A stretch of DNA of 64,000 nucleotides from Noviherbaspirillum massiliense JC206 (GTDB taxonomy: Bacteria; Pseudomonadota; Gammaproteobacteria; Burkholderiales; Burkholderiaceae_D), in contig NZ_HE978634.1 of assembly GCF_000312045.1 (NCBI RefSeq), forward strand, positions 2,102,098 to 2,166,097, read 5' to 3'. The position numbers and the translations under genes were made by a program. The notes beneath the pieces were generated by a model, which made no database searches, was not told the origin of the DNA, and saw only the letters and a list, made by a program, of their open reading frames with translations. Position 1 is the stretch's first letter. Each line of letters starts with the position of its first letter. Below, in pieces: positions 37,830 through 47,732 of the stretch.

Positions 37830-39530
37830 TCACGCCAGCTCTTGCGGAAAGTATTTGATCACGCAGTCGATCGGGTTGGGTGCTGCCTGTCCCAGGCCGC
37901 AGATCGAAGCATCGCGCATCACGGCTGACAGTTCTGCCAGCAAGGTTGTATCCCAGTGAGGCTGTTCAATCAGTTGCAGCGCTTTGGCTGTGCCGACACG
38001 GCAAGGCGTGCACTGCCCGCAGGATTCTTCCTTGAAAAACTGCATCAGGTTGCGCGCGGCAGCCACTGCGCTGTCCTTTTCGGACAGCACGATGATCGCC
38101 GCGGATCCGATGAAGCAGCCATACGGCTGCAAGGTATCGAAATCCAGCGGAATGTTGCTCATGCTTGCGGGCAGGATGCCACCGGACGCGCCGCCCGGCA
38201 GATACGCATACAGGCGGTGGCCGTCCTGCATGCCGCCGCAGTATTCCTCGACCAGTTCCGCCAGCGTAATGCCGGCCGGTGCGAGGTGCACGCCCGGCTT
38301 CTTGACCCGGCCCGATACCGAGAACGAGCGCAAGCCCTTGCGGCCGTTCCTGCCATGCGATGCGAACCAGTCACCGCCCTTTTCCAGCAACTCGCGCACC
38401 CAGTACAGCGTCTCGAAATTGTGCTCCAGCGTTGGGCGCCCGAACAGGCCGACTTGCGCCACGTACGGTGGACGCAGGCGCGGCATGCCACGCTTGCCTT
38501 CAATCGACTCGATCATTGCCGATTCTTCGCCGCAGATATAAGCCCCCGCGCCTCGACGCAAATGAATTTCCGGCAAACCGGACACCGGAGGGGCCGCGCG
38601 CAATCGCGCCAGTTCGGCTTCCAGCATCGCGCGACAGCCATGGTATTCATCGCGCAGGTAAATGTAGATCGCAGAGATTCCCACTGCCCAGGCGGCGATC
38701 AGCATCCCTTCCAGAAAGCGGTGCGGATCGCGCTCCAGATAGGTCCGGTCCTTGAATGTACCCGGTTCGCCCTCGTCGATATTGACTGCCATCAGGCGCG
38801 GCCCCGGTTCATTGCGTACGATGCGCCACTTGCGCCCGGCAGGAAAGCCTGCACCGCCCAGACCGCGCAAGCCCGACGCTTCCATCGTCCGGATCACGTC
38901 TTCCACATCACGCGCGCCGGACATGCATTCTTTCAGCAGGCGATAGCCGCCCTGCTCCTGGTAATCGCCATAATCGATATAGCGCTCTACGGATGGGTTC
39001 ACCGAACCTGCCGCCACTGCGGCCCTGACGGCATCGTTGCTGGCATTCGCGATCGGATTCTGCCCCACCACAGCTACCGGCGCCTGTTCGCAGCGGCCGA
39101 CGCAAGGTGCCGGGATGACGCGCACTTCCTTGCCCAGAATTGCCGGCAGCTTGGCGAGCAATTCGCCGGCTCCGGCCAGTTCGCATGACAGGCTGGCACA
39201 CACCCTGACCGTCAGGCTGACCGGGCTGGCCGCCTCGTCACCTTCCTTGATGACTTCAAAATGATGGTAAAAGGTCGCCACTTCATACACTTCCGCCTGA
39301 GCCATGCGCAGTTCCTGCGCCAGTGCCGCCAGATGCGGGGCCGACAACCGGCCATAGCGGTCGTTGATGAGGTGCAGGTATTCGATCAGCAAATCTCGGC
39401 GGCGCGGAGAGGAAGCCAGCAGGGATTGCACTTGTTCCAGCGCGACTGGGTCGACGCGGCGCCCCTTGGGAGCCTGGCGCTTGCGCTCCTTGCTAACAGC
39501 GGGCGCAATTGGTATGACGGTTCGGTTCAC
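37830..39530 (-). CDS. fdhB: NAD-linked formate dehydrogenase, fused NuoE-NuoF-type beta subunit
   Basis: Diaphorase subunit of 566 residues that passes electrons from the alpha subunit to NAD+. Residues ~25-95 are the NuoE helical bundle, and ~105-170 the thioredoxin-like [2Fe-2S] domain (Cys111, 116, 143, 147). From ~195 on it is NuoF-like: GLRGLGGAGFPAGRKW at 220-235, GAGAYICGEESAMIESIEG at 327-345, and a [4Fe-4S] with Cys504/507/510/544. A separate NuoE/FdsG-like gene is absent, so the domains are fused as in Methylobacterium Fdh1B. It lies 85 bases after the transporter gene. Confidence 0.94.
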   Translation of the reverse strand: MNRTVIPIAPAVSKERKRQAPKGRRVDPVALEQVQSLLASSPRRRDLLIEYLHLINDRYGRLSAPHLAALAQELRMAQAEVYEVATFYHHFEVIKEGDEAASPVSLTVRVCASLSCELAGAGELLAKLPAILGKEVRVIPAPCVGRCEQAPVAVVGQNPIANASNDAVRAAVAAGSVNPSVERYIDYGDYQEQGGYRLLKECMSGARDVEDVIRTMEASGLRGLGGAGFPAGRKWRIVRNEPGPRLMAVNIDEGEPGTFKDRTYLERDPHRFLEGMLIAAWAVGISAIYIYLRDEYHGCRAMLEAELARLRAAPPVSGLPEIHLRRGAGAYICGEESAMIESIEGKRGMPRLRPPYVAQVGLFGRPTLEHNFETLYWVRELLEKGGDWFASHGRNGRKGLRSFSVSGRVKKPGVHLAPAGITLAELVEEYCGGMQDGHRLYAYLPGGASGGILPASMSNIPLDFDTLQPYGCFIGSAAIIVLSEKDSAVAAARNLMQFFKEESCGQCTPCRVGTAKALQLIEQPHWDTTLLAELSAVMRDASICGLGQAAPNPIDCVIKYFPQELA

Positions 39531-39615
39531 GGTGACCTCGGCTTTGGAGAGGCGCAGAATGCCGTGCTGCAGAGTATTTGCTCTGCAGCACGGACAAGCC
39601 GAGCGCCCTTAAGGA

Positions 39616-41292
39616 TTATTTAAACAGGATCACGGCCTTCTGCAAGGTGATCCAGACGCCGACTGCGAGAGGAATGCCCACCGCGAGCCAGGCAAACAAG
39701 GCCAATACTGCACCATTTGCGACAGTCGGAGTAGCGATGGCAACGGCCCCACCGGATGCACCGGCATAGCCAGCCTGAGTCGAGCCAGCATTGCCTGCCG
39801 TCGAACGTTCATGGGCAAGCTTGCGTTCGCGCGCCAGTTCTTCGTCGGTCATGAAATTCTTCTCGGCGACCGGGCGGACAAGCAGGTTGCAGATGAATCC
39901 GAGCACCAGCATGCCGGCAAGGATATACATGGTGATGTCATATGCCTGAGCCTTCGGCACCCCATGCGCAATCTGGTACTCGCGGATGTAATTCACCAGC
40001 ACCGGACCAAGCACGCCTGCGGTCGCCCAGGCAGTCAACAGCCTGCCGTGAATCGCGCCTACCATCTGGGTGCCGAACATGTCAGCAAGATACGCCGGAA
40101 TGGTTGAGAATCCCCCGCCGTACATCGAGAGGATGATGCAGAATGCCAGCACGAACAAGGCCAGGTGGCCGCTCTTGGCCATGGTCGGAATCGACACGTA
40201 CAGGACGAAGCCGAGCGCAAGGAAGACGAAATAAGTCATCTTGCGTCCGATGTAGTCGGAGAACGATGCCCAGACGAAACGTCCGCCGATATTGAACAGG
40301 GAAAGCAGACCGGTGAAACCTGCCGCAATGGCGGCAATCTGCCCCTTCTGGGCCGCAGTCAGGTCATTGAACGGCACATCGAGGCCGATCAGCTTGCCGC
40401 CGAACACTTCCTGCAGCAGCGGAGAAGCCATGCCGAGAATGCCGATACCCGCTGATACGTTCAGGGTCAGCACGGACCAGATCAGCCAGAACTGCGGAGT
40501 CTTCCAGGCAACATTCAGATGAACATGCCTGCTGGTGATCATCGCATTGTTGGCTTGTGTTGCAGGCGGGGTCCAGCCCTCCGGCTTCCAGCCGGTCGGG
40601 GGCACGCGATAGCCCAGTGCGCCCGCCATCATGAATACGAAATAGATGGCCGCCAGCGCCAGGAAGGTTTCCCACACGCCGACCGAGGTTGGTGTTGCAA
40701 AAAACTTCATCAGCATGTCTGCCAGCGGTGCGCCGATCATGGCGCCGCCGCCGAAGCCCATGATTGCCATGCCAGTCGCCATGCCGCGGCGGTCCGGGAA
40801 CCATTTGATCAGGGTCGACACCGGCGAAATGTAGCCCAGGCCGAGACCAATGCCGCCGATGACGCCGGCTCCCAGCCACATGAGCCAGATCTGGTGGACA
40901 TAAATGCCGAATGCCGAAATCACCAGGCCGCCGCACCAGCAGATGGTGGCCACGACACCCGCCTTGCGCGGGCCCGCATGTTCCAGCCAGCCGCCGAACA
41001 GTGCAGCGGCGGCGCCGAGGAACAGGAAGAACAGGGTGAACATCCAGCCCAGCATGGAAATTTTCCAGTCGCAAGTCGTCGCGAAAATCTCCGCGAAGAA
41101 GCTCATGTCCTTCGGACAGGCGATGGATTCCTTGATGCCAATGGCCTTGGACAAGGGCAGCCAGAAGACTGAAAAGCCGTAGGCCATGCCGATGCACAAA
41201 TGAATCGCCAACGCCGCCGGCGGGACCAGCCAGCGGTTGAAGCCAGGCTCCGCGATGGTGCGTTCCTTGGACAGCCAATCTGATAAAGCCAT
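39616..41292 (-). CDS. OFA-family MFS transporter (oxalate/formate antiporter type)
   Basis: Twelve-helix major facilitator protein of 558 residues related to OxlT. Seen: N-terminal HLCIGMAYGFSVFWLPLSKAIG, the GGIGLGLGYISPVSTLIKWFPDRRGMATG block typical of the OFA family, and GGGFSTIPAYLADMFGTQMVGAIHGRLLTAWA. It is longer than the 418-residue Oxalobacter OxlT, with an inserted Cys-containing loop after helix 1 (SIACPKDMSFF...TTCDW) and a Ser/Gly-rich segment before a last helix. Because the formate dehydrogenase follows, formate or oxalate is the likely substrate. No oxc/frc genes are here. Confidence 0.88.
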   Translation of the reverse strand: MALSDWLSKERTIAEPGFNRWLVPPAALAIHLCIGMAYGFSVFWLPLSKAIGIKESIACPKDMSFFAEIFATTCDWKISMLGWMFTLFFLFLGAAAALFGGWLEHAGPRKAGVVATICWCGGLVISAFGIYVHQIWLMWLGAGVIGGIGLGLGYISPVSTLIKWFPDRRGMATGMAIMGFGGGAMIGAPLADMLMKFFATPTSVGVWETFLALAAIYFVFMMAGALGYRVPPTGWKPEGWTPPATQANNAMITSRHVHLNVAWKTPQFWLIWSVLTLNVSAGIGILGMASPLLQEVFGGKLIGLDVPFNDLTAAQKGQIAAIAAGFTGLLSLFNIGGRFVWASFSDYIGRKMTYFVFLALGFVLYVSIPTMAKSGHLALFVLAFCIILSMYGGGFSTIPAYLADMFGTQMVGAIHGRLLTAWATAGVLGPVLVNYIREYQIAHGVPKAQAYDITMYILAGMLVLGFICNLLVRPVAEKNFMTDEELARERKLAHERSTAGNAGSTQAGYAGASGGAVAIATPTVANGAVLALFAWLAVGIPLAVGVWITLQKAVILFK

Positions 41293-41335
41293 TTCTCCTC
41301 CTTGTTTGGGGTCACGAGTCAGGCCGCCATTACCA

Positions 41336-41355
41336 ATATGCTATAAATGGCATAT
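41336..41355. promoter_or_regulatory. Candidate operator between the transporter and regulator genes
   Basis: Twenty-base near-palindrome: ATATGCTAT and ATGGCATAT flank AA, matching at 8 of 9 positions when inverted. It lies between TTACCA (41330-41335) and TATAGT (41353-41358), a possible plus-strand promoter with 17-base spacing, so a bound protein would block regulator transcription. It may equally control the minus-strand operon. Confidence 0.5.
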
Positions 41356-41434
41356 AGTTCCGGCAACATTACTTTTATTGCCACGGGAAAATATCATTGA
41401 TCCAAGGAAGCATCAATAAGCTTTATGTTTCATA

Positions 41435-42520
41435 ATGTTTAAGATCACCATCGACCCTCGTTGGGAAATTGCGCGCGAAGCCCAGCCATGGCTGGATACG
41501 ACTTTCCTGCTGCGCTTATTGCTGTCGATCCAGGAAACCGGATCCATTGCGCAAGCAGCGAATGAAGTCGGACTGTCCTATCGTTACGCATGGGGATTGC
41601 TGCGCGATGGCGAAAAGCTCTTCGGCCATGCACTCATGCATACCGAGCGCGGACGCGGCACCCGGCTTACTACGCTGGCGGAAAAATTGATCTGGGCAGA
41701 CCGCCGCGTCAAGGCGCGCCTGACGCCGATGCTCGAAAGTCTTGCCTCGGAAGTGGAAAACGAACTGGAAAAAGTGTTTGGCGAAAAGCCGGCAGCCATC
41801 CGGCTCGATGCAAGCCACGGCTTTGCCGTTGCCGCCCTGCTCAATCACATGGATGGCAACGGGCTGCCGGTCAATCTGCGCTATCGAAACTGCACGGACG
41901 CGGTCGCCGCCTTGTGGCAGCATGAATGCGACTTGGCTGGCTTTCATGTACCGATCGGCAAATTCGAACGGGCTGCAGTCGACTGGTACGCGAAATGGCT
42001 TGATCCCCGCACCCATTGCCTGCTGCACCTTACGACGCGCAAGCAGGGATTGATCGTCGCACCCGGCAATCCGAAAAACATCGTCGACCTGCGCGACCTC
42101 GTTCGAAGCGATGTGCGTTTTGTTAATCGCCAGGCTGGGTCGGGCACACGGATGCTGCTGGAATTGATGCTCACCAAACAAAAAATCCCGTCAGGTCAGA
42201 TCAACGGATTTGAAAGCGCCGAATTCACCCATTCCGCAGTGGCGGCCTACATCGCAAGCGACATGGCCGATGTGGGGATTGGCGTACAGGCGGCGGCACA
42301 GCGATTCAAGCTGGATTTCGTTCCGCTGCTGCAGGAACGCTACTTCTTCGCGCTGACAACGTCTTCGATCGAGAATCCCCTGATGCAAAAGCTCATCGGG
42401 ATCATGCGGTCGCCTGCATTTCAGAGCAGCGTGAATGGGCTGGCAGGATATGACGCGACCGGCGCCGGAACACTCCTGTCGCTTGACGAGGCATTTGCCA
42501 CGCTTTCGACACCGCAATAA
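41435..42520 (+). CDS. ModE-like HTH regulator with periplasmic-binding-protein-like sensor
   Basis: One-component regulator of 361 residues. The N-terminal winged helix (~20-105) carries a ModE/LysR-type HTH (SIQETGSIAQAANEVGLSYRYAWGLLRDGE, residues 31-60). Residues ~130-350 resemble a type-2 binding-protein domain (PBP_like), with KQGLIVAPGNPKNI, DVRFVNRQAGSGTRMLLELML and HSAVAAYIASDMADVGIGVQAAA. Such domains bind oxyanions or small metabolites. Being divergent from the formate/tungstate operon, it is the prime candidate for its regulator, perhaps sensing molybdate, tungstate or formate (inference). It ends at a bidirectional terminator. Confidence 0.88.
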   Translation: MFKITIDPRWEIAREAQPWLDTTFLLRLLLSIQETGSIAQAANEVGLSYRYAWGLLRDGEKLFGHALMHTERGRGTRLTTLAEKLIWADRRVKARLTPMLESLASEVENELEKVFGEKPAAIRLDASHGFAVAALLNHMDGNGLPVNLRYRNCTDAVAALWQHECDLAGFHVPIGKFERAAVDWYAKWLDPRTHCLLHLTTRKQGLIVAPGNPKNIVDLRDLVRSDVRFVNRQAGSGTRMLLELMLTKQKIPSGQINGFESAEFTHSAVAAYIASDMADVGIGVQAAAQRFKLDFVPLLQERYFFALTTSSIENPLMQKLIGIMRSPAFQSSVNGLAGYDATGAGTLLSLDEAFATLSTPQ

Positions 42521-42559
42521 CGCGAGAAGAAATTGCAGGCCATATTTGGAAAGGGCAAA

Positions 42560-42588
42560 AAAAACGCCACGCAAAGCGTGGCGTTTTT
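42560..42588. terminator. Bidirectional terminator (regulator / tRNA unit)
   Basis: AAAAACGCCACGC and GCGTGGCGTTTTT form a perfect 13-bp stem with an AAA loop, flanked by A and T runs. It serves the regulator on plus and the tRNA unit on minus. Confidence 0.95.
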
Positions 42589-42592
42589 CATT

Positions 42593-42668
42593 TGGCGTCC
42601 CCACGGGGATTCGAACCCCGGTTATCGCCGTGAAAGGGCGGTGTCCTAGGCCTCTAGACGATGGGGAC
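42593..42668 (-). tRNA. tRNA-Glu (TTC)
   Basis: 76 bases on the minus strand, from GTCCCCATCG to an encoded CCA. The acceptor stem GTCCCCA/TGGGGAC pairs, the T-arm GGTTCGAATC is standard, and the anticodon loop CCTTTCACG gives TTC. It lies downstream of gltX, whose enzyme charges it. Confidence 0.97.
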
Positions 42669-42707
42669 AGAAACCTGTCAGTACTACAGCCTATCTTCAC
42701 ATTTTGC

Positions 42708-42783
<76 letters not shown>

Positions 42784-42798
42784 TTGCGAAGAAACGGA

Positions 42799-42828
42799 AT
42801 TATAGCAAAGGTTTTTCTCCAATGTAAA
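42799..42828 (-). promoter_or_regulatory. Sigma-70 promoter of the tRNA-Ala/tRNA-Glu unit
   Basis: On the minus strand TTTACA (42828-42823) and a perfect TATAAT (42804-42799) are 18 bases apart, placing the start about eight bases before tRNA-Ala. The tRNAs thus need not depend on gltX read-through. Confidence 0.8.
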
Positions 42829-42843
42829 TCGTCTTTTGAAAAA

Positions 42844-44238
42844 TTATTTGGAGAATTTCGCGAGGCGTGCCAAAACCGTTTCGCGACCAAGCAATTCGAG
42901 GACTGCGTCGATGGCCGGCGTCTGCAATTGCCCGGTCAGGATCAGGCGCAATGGCATGGCGAGTTGCGGCATTTTCAGCTTGTTTGTTGCAAGCACCTCC
43001 TTCAACAGCGCGGACAAGGCGGCCTTGTTCCACTCGACGGTTTCGCATTGTTTCCCAAATTGCGCGAGCGCCGGCTTCACCGCATCCGTGACATGCTGGG
43101 CAAGCAGAGCCGCATCGGGTGCCGGCTGGCGATAGAACAGCATCGCGGCATCGGCCAGTTCATTGATGGTGCTGGCACGTTCCTTCAGCAAGGCAATGAC
43201 TGCCTGGAGGTCGGGACCGCCTTCGAATTGCGCACCTTCACGCTCCATCACCGGCCGCACCAGTGCTTCAAGGCGTGCGTTGTCGGACTGCTTGATGTAA
43301 TGGTTGTTGAGCCAGGCCAGCTTTTCCGGATTGAACTGCGCCGGCGATTTCGACAAGTGGTCGAGGTCGAACCAGGCACAGAATTGTTCCATCGAAAAAA
43401 TCTCTTCGTCGCCATGGCTCCAGCCGAGGCGAGCCAGGTAATTCAGCATTGCTTCCGGCAAATAGCCCTGCGCCGGATATTCCATCACGCTGACGGCGCC
43501 ATGACGCTTCGACAGTTTCTCGCCGTCGGCACCGAGAATCATCGGCACATGGCCGTACTGCGGCAGCGACGCGCCGAGCGCGCGCAGGATGTTGATCTGG
43601 CGCGGCGTATTGTTGACGTGATCGTCGCCCCGGATTACGTGGGTGATCTGCATGTCCCAGTCATCAACCGACACGCAGAAATTGTAGGTTGGGGTTCCGT
43701 CCGGCCGCGCAATGATCAGATCATCCAGTTCGCGATTGGAAATGGTGATCGGCCCTTTCACCAGGTCATTCCAGGTGACGTCGCCATCGAGCGGGTTCCG
43801 GAAGCGCACCACCGGCTTGCGGCCTTCCGGCACCGGCGGCAAGGTCTTGCCGGGTTCCGGACGCCAGGTGCCGTCGTAGCGCGGCTTTTCGCCGGCCGCG
43901 CGCTGACGCTCGCGCATTGCCTCCACCTCTTCTGGCGTGCAATAGCAGTAATACGCACTGCCCGCTTCCAGCATCTGGCCGACGACTTCGCGGTAGCGGT
44001 CCATCCGCTGCATCTGAAAAAACGGACCTTCGTCATGGTGCAGGCCCAGCCAGTTCATGCCATCGAGGATGGCCTGCACCGCTTCCGGGGTGGACCGTTC
44101 CAGGTCCGTGTCTTCAATGCGGAGGATGAAGGTGCCACCGAAATGGCGGGCATAAGCCCAGGAAAAAAGCGCGGTGCGCGCGCCGCCCAAATGAAGATAG
44201 CCGGTAGGACTGGGAGCGAATCGGGTGCGAACTGTCAT
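42844..44238 (-). CDS. gltX: Glutamyl-tRNA synthetase
   Basis: Class I synthetase of 464 residues that charges tRNA-Glu. Seen: the HIGH-type [19 protein letters not shown] at the N-terminus, [41 protein letters not shown], and the KMSKS-type [10 protein letters not shown]. The C-terminal anticodon-binding part follows. Transcription runs towards tRNA-Ala and its cognate tRNA-Glu, the nearer tRNA starting 60 bases after the stop. Confidence 0.97.
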   Translation of the reverse strand: MTVRTRFAPSPTGYLHLGGARTALFSWAYARHFGGTFILRIEDTDLERSTPEAVQAILDGMNWLGLHHDEGPFFQMQRMDRYREVVGQMLEAGSAYYCYCTPEEVEAMRERQRAAGEKPRYDGTWRPEPGKTLPPVPEGRKPVVRFRNPLDGDVTWNDLVKGPITISNRELDDLIIARPDGTPTYNFCVSVDDWDMQITHVIRGDDHVNNTPRQINILRALGASLPQYGHVPMILGADGEKLSKRHGAVSVMEYPAQGYLPEAMLNYLARLGWSHGDEEIFSMEQFCAWFDLDHLSKSPAQFNPEKLAWLNNHYIKQSDNARLEALVRPVMEREGAQFEGGPDLQAVIALLKERASTINELADAAMLFYRQPAPDAALLAQHVTDAVKPALAQFGKQCETVEWNKAALSALLKEVLATNKLKMPQLAMPLRLILTGQLQTPAIDAVLELLGRETVLARLAKFSK

Positions 44239-44357
44239 GGCAAGTGCAAATAAAAACGGCCTTGGGTCGCCAAAGCCGTTGTTAAAAAAGAGCCCACATT
44301 TTACCGTGCCGGGGAAAAGAATGGAAACCGCTTCATCCGCCCCGGCACGTTCCGCGG

Positions 44358-45446
44358 CTAGTCATTCTTGATGACGATGCTGGGGAATTTGCTGGTCATG
44401 TCCTTGGCCTTTTCCGCCACCTTGACCGCAACGCGGCGCGCGATGTCCATGTAGATGCTGGCAACCGGGCCATCCGGGTCCGCCACCACCGTAGGCTTGC
44501 CGGAATCGGTCTGCTCGCGGATCGACATCGTCAGCGGCAATGCGCCAAGGAAGTCGACGCCGTATTCCTCGCACATCTTCTCCCCGCCGCCGACGCCGAA
44601 TATCGGCTCGGCATGGCCGCAGTTCGAGCAGATATGCGTGCTCATGTTTTCCACCACGCCGAGAATCGGGATGCCGACCTTTTCAAACATCTTGAGGCCC
44701 TTGCGCGCGTCCAGCAGCGCAATGTCCTGCGGCGTGGTCACGATTACCGCGCCGGTTACCGGCACCTTTTGCGACAGCGTCAACTGGATATCGCCGGTGC
44801 CGGGTGGCATGTCGATGATCAGGTAATCGAGGTCGCGCCAGTTGGTCTGCTCCAGCAGCTGCTGCAGCGCCTGCGTCACCATCGGACCGCGCCAGACCAT
44901 CGGCTGATCAGGATCGATCAGGAAGCCGATGCTCGATACCTGCACGCCATGGTTTTCCAGCGGTTCCATGGTCTTGCCGTCGAGGGATTCCGGGCGACCG
45001 GAAATGCCCATCATCATCGGCTGTGAAGGCCCGTAAATGTCGGCATCCAGAATGCCTACCTGTGCACCTTCGGCGGCCAGTGCCAGCGCCAGATTGACGG
45101 CGGTGGTGGACTTGCCGACGCCGCCCTTGCCGGACGCCACCGCAATGATGTTCTTGACGTTGGACATCAGCTTGACGCCGCGCTGGACCGCATGCGCAAT
45201 GATTTTCGAATGGACATTGACCTTTATATTCCCGACGTCGCCAGCGCCGCGAATGGCGGCAGTGGTCATGTCGCGAATCGTGGCAAGCTGGCTTTTTGCC
45301 GGATAGCCAAGTTCCACGTCCAGCGACACATCCGTGCCGCTCACCTGGATATTCTTTGCAGACTTGCTGGATATCAAATCCTTGCCGGTGTTGGGGTCAA
45401 TCACCTGGGACAGTGCCGCCTTGACGGCGTCGATCGTGATGCTCAT
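44358..45446 (-). CDS. apbC: Iron-sulfur cluster carrier ATPase ApbC (Mrp)
   Basis: P-loop ATPase that binds and transfers Fe-S clusters. I start at the ATG at 45446, preceded by AGGAGAAGCG, giving 362 residues. An N-terminal MIP18-like domain (~1-85) precedes the Mrp ATPase with GKGGVGKST, the [12 protein letters not shown] switch, DMPPGTGD, and the cluster-binding ICSNCG pair. It is divergent from metG across 162 bases, a pairing conserved in many Proteobacteria. Confidence 0.96.
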   Translation of the reverse strand: MSITIDAVKAALSQVIDPNTGKDLISSKSAKNIQVSGTDVSLDVELGYPAKSQLATIRDMTTAAIRGAGDVGNIKVNVHSKIIAHAVQRGVKLMSNVKNIIAVASGKGGVGKSTTAVNLALALAAEGAQVGILDADIYGPSQPMMMGISGRPESLDGKTMEPLENHGVQVSSIGFLIDPDQPMVWRGPMVTQALQQLLEQTNWRDLDYLIIDMPPGTGDIQLTLSQKVPVTGAVIVTTPQDIALLDARKGLKMFEKVGIPILGVVENMSTHICSNCGHAEPIFGVGGGEKMCEEYGVDFLGALPLTMSIREQTDSGKPTVVADPDGPVASIYMDIARRVAVKVAEKAKDMTSKFPSIVIKND

Positions 45447-45608
45447 CGCTTCTCCTGAATAGTTACATAAGTCTAAACGAAATCCGCGATGACCTCGTTC
45501 GAGTGAAGTCCGGCGCATGGCAATCGGCACGGGACGGGGCTGTGTGCCAATGCGGCAAGCGCCCCCGGACTGCTAAAATGCCAGTTTTATTCCCATCCGC
45601 ACTGCAAA

Positions 45609-47714
45609 ATGAGTTCCACTACGCTTCGCAAGCTGTTCGTTACCACTGCCCTCCCCTACGCCAACGGCGCTTTCCATATCGGCCACATCATGGAATACAT
45701 CCAGGCCGACATCTGGGTCAGGTTCCAGCGCATGCAAGGCAATGAAGTGCATTTCGTCGGGGCGGACGACGCACACGGTGCGCCGATCATGATCGCCGCG
45801 GAAAAGGCGGGCGTCACGCCGCAGGAGTTCGTCGCCCGGATCGCCGCTGGTCGCAAGCAGTATCTCGACGGCTTCCATATCCAGTTCGACAACTGGAGTT
45901 CTACCGACAGTCCGGAAACGCATGAGCTCTCGAAAGAGATCTACCTCCGCCTGCGGGACGATGCAAAACTGGTCACAACCAAGACCATCGATCAGTTCTT
46001 CGACCCGGTCAAGAACATGTTCCTGCCGGACCGCTACATCAAGGGCGAATGCCCGCGCTGCGGCGCCAAGGACCAATACGGCGACTCCTGTGAAAACTGC
46101 AGCGCCGTCTATTCGCCGACGGAGCTCAAGAATCCGTATTCCACCCTGACCGGCGCCACACCGGTGCTGAAATCATCCGAACATTTCTTTTTCAGACTGT
46201 CCGACCCGCAGTGCGTCGAGTTTTTGCGCGGATGGGCGCTCGACCCGAACCGGTTGCAGCCGGAAGTTGCCAACAAGGCCAAGGAATGGCTGGAGGGCGA
46301 AGGCGGTCTGGGTGACTGGGACATCAGCCGCGATGCGCCCTATTTTGGCATTGAGATTCCGGATGCACCCGGCAAGTATTTCTATGTCTGGCTGGACGCG
46401 CCGATCGGCTATCTCGGCTCGCTGAAAAATTATTTCAACAAGACCGGCCGCGATTTCGACGCCTTCATGGCCGACCCGAACACCGAGCAATACCATTTCA
46501 TCGGGAAGGACATCATTTATTTCCACACGCTGTTCTGGCCGGCAATGCTGCACTTCTCGGGCCGCAAGGTACCGAACAACGTGTTCGTCCATGGCTTCAT
46601 CACCGTCAGCGGCGAAAAGATGTCCAAGTCGCGCGGCACCGGCATTTCTCCGCTGCGCTATCTCGATATCGGCATGAACCCGGAATGGCTGCGCTATTAC
46701 ATCGCCGCCAAGCTGAATGCCAAGGTGGAAGACGTCGATTTCAATCCGGAAGACTTTATCGCCCGGGTGAATGCAGATTTGATCGGCAAGTATGTGAACA
46801 TTGCCAGCCGCTCCTCGAATTTCCTGACGAAATATTTCGACGGCAAGCTGGATTCTGCTACCTCCGAAACATTCCTGAAGGAGCGGGAAGTCGGCGTGGA
46901 AGATGAAGTCGCCCATGCCTACGAGCAGCGCGAGTATGGCAAGGCTTTGCGCATCATCATGGGATATGCCGACACCATCAACCAGTATTTCGATGCCAAC
47001 AAGCCTTGGGAACTGGCAAAGGATGAGAACAAGCGCGCCCAGCTGCATGAAGTCGTCACCAGGTGCATGCTCGGCTTCTACCGCCTGACGATCCTGCTGA
47101 AACCGGTATTGCCGGCGCTTGCCAAACAGGCGGAAGCTTTCCTGCGCGTCGGCGACCTGTCGTGGCAGGACCTGAACCGTGCGCCCGCATCCATCGGCGC
47201 CTATTCTCATTTGATGACGCGCGTGGATGCGAAGATGCTGGACGCCTTGTTTGATATTCCGGTGGCTGCGTCTGGCCAAGCGCCGTCTTCCGGTTCGACC
47301 TCCGCACCCGCATCCCGGCCTTCCCCCTCCGAGGGGGGCGGTGAGAACGGCGCGGCGATCGAGCCGATCGCCGCGGAAATCAAGATCGACGACTTCGCCA
47401 AGATCGATTTGCGCATCGCGAAGATTGTCAATTGCGAAACAGTCGAAGGCTCCGACAAGCTGCTGCGCCTGACGCTCGACGTCGGCGAAGGCCGCATGCG
47501 CAACGTGTTCTCCGGAATCAAGTCCTCCTACAAGCCGGAAGACCTGATCGGCAAGCTGACGGTCATGGTGGCAAACCTTGCACCACGCAAGATGAAGTTC
47601 GGCGTATCTGAAGGCATGGTGCTGGCGGCTTCCGCTGCCGATGAAAAAGCCAATCCCGGCATTTATGTGCTCACCCCCTGGCCTGGTGCCGAGCCGGGCA
47701 TGCGCGTCCGATAA
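45609..47714 (+). CDS. metG: Methionyl-tRNA synthetase
   Basis: Class I synthetase (701 residues) that charges initiator and elongator tRNA-Met. Seen: [19 protein letters not shown] with the HIGH signature, a zinc knuckle [17 protein letters not shown], and [13 protein letters not shown] as KMSKS. A Pro/Ser/Gly linker at ~555-580 precedes the C-terminal EMAP/Trbp111-type tRNA-binding domain ([18 protein letters not shown]). A TAAAAT hexamer at 45574-45579 is a likely -10 box. Confidence 0.97.
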   Translation: MSSTTLRKLFVTTALPYANGAFHIGHIMEYIQADIWVRFQRMQGNEVHFVGADDAHGAPIMIAAEKAGVTPQEFVARIAAGRKQYLDGFHIQFDNWSSTDSPETHELSKEIYLRLRDDAKLVTTKTIDQFFDPVKNMFLPDRYIKGECPRCGAKDQYGDSCENCSAVYSPTELKNPYSTLTGATPVLKSSEHFFFRLSDPQCVEFLRGWALDPNRLQPEVANKAKEWLEGEGGLGDWDISRDAPYFGIEIPDAPGKYFYVWLDAPIGYLGSLKNYFNKTGRDFDAFMADPNTEQYHFIGKDIIYFHTLFWPAMLHFSGRKVPNNVFVHGFITVSGEKMSKSRGTGISPLRYLDIGMNPEWLRYYIAAKLNAKVEDVDFNPEDFIARVNADLIGKYVNIASRSSNFLTKYFDGKLDSATSETFLKEREVGVEDEVAHAYEQREYGKALRIIMGYADTINQYFDANKPWELAKDENKRAQLHEVVTRCMLGFYRLTILLKPVLPALAKQAEAFLRVGDLSWQDLNRAPASIGAYSHLMTRVDAKMLDALFDIPVAASGQAPSSGSTSAPASRPSPSEGGGENGAAIEPIAAEIKIDDFAKIDLRIAKIVNCETVEGSDKLLRLTLDVGEGRMRNVFSGIKSSYKPEDLIGKLTVMVANLAPRKMKFGVSEGMVLAASAADEKANPGIYVLTPWPGAEPGMRVR

Positions 47715-47732
47715 GCGGCTCGCTCGACTGCC

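Noticed and set aside
36540-37928. 462-codon open frame opposite fdhA
   Set aside because: Covers the Cys-cluster region of fdhA in antisense; no start signal and no recognisable domain.
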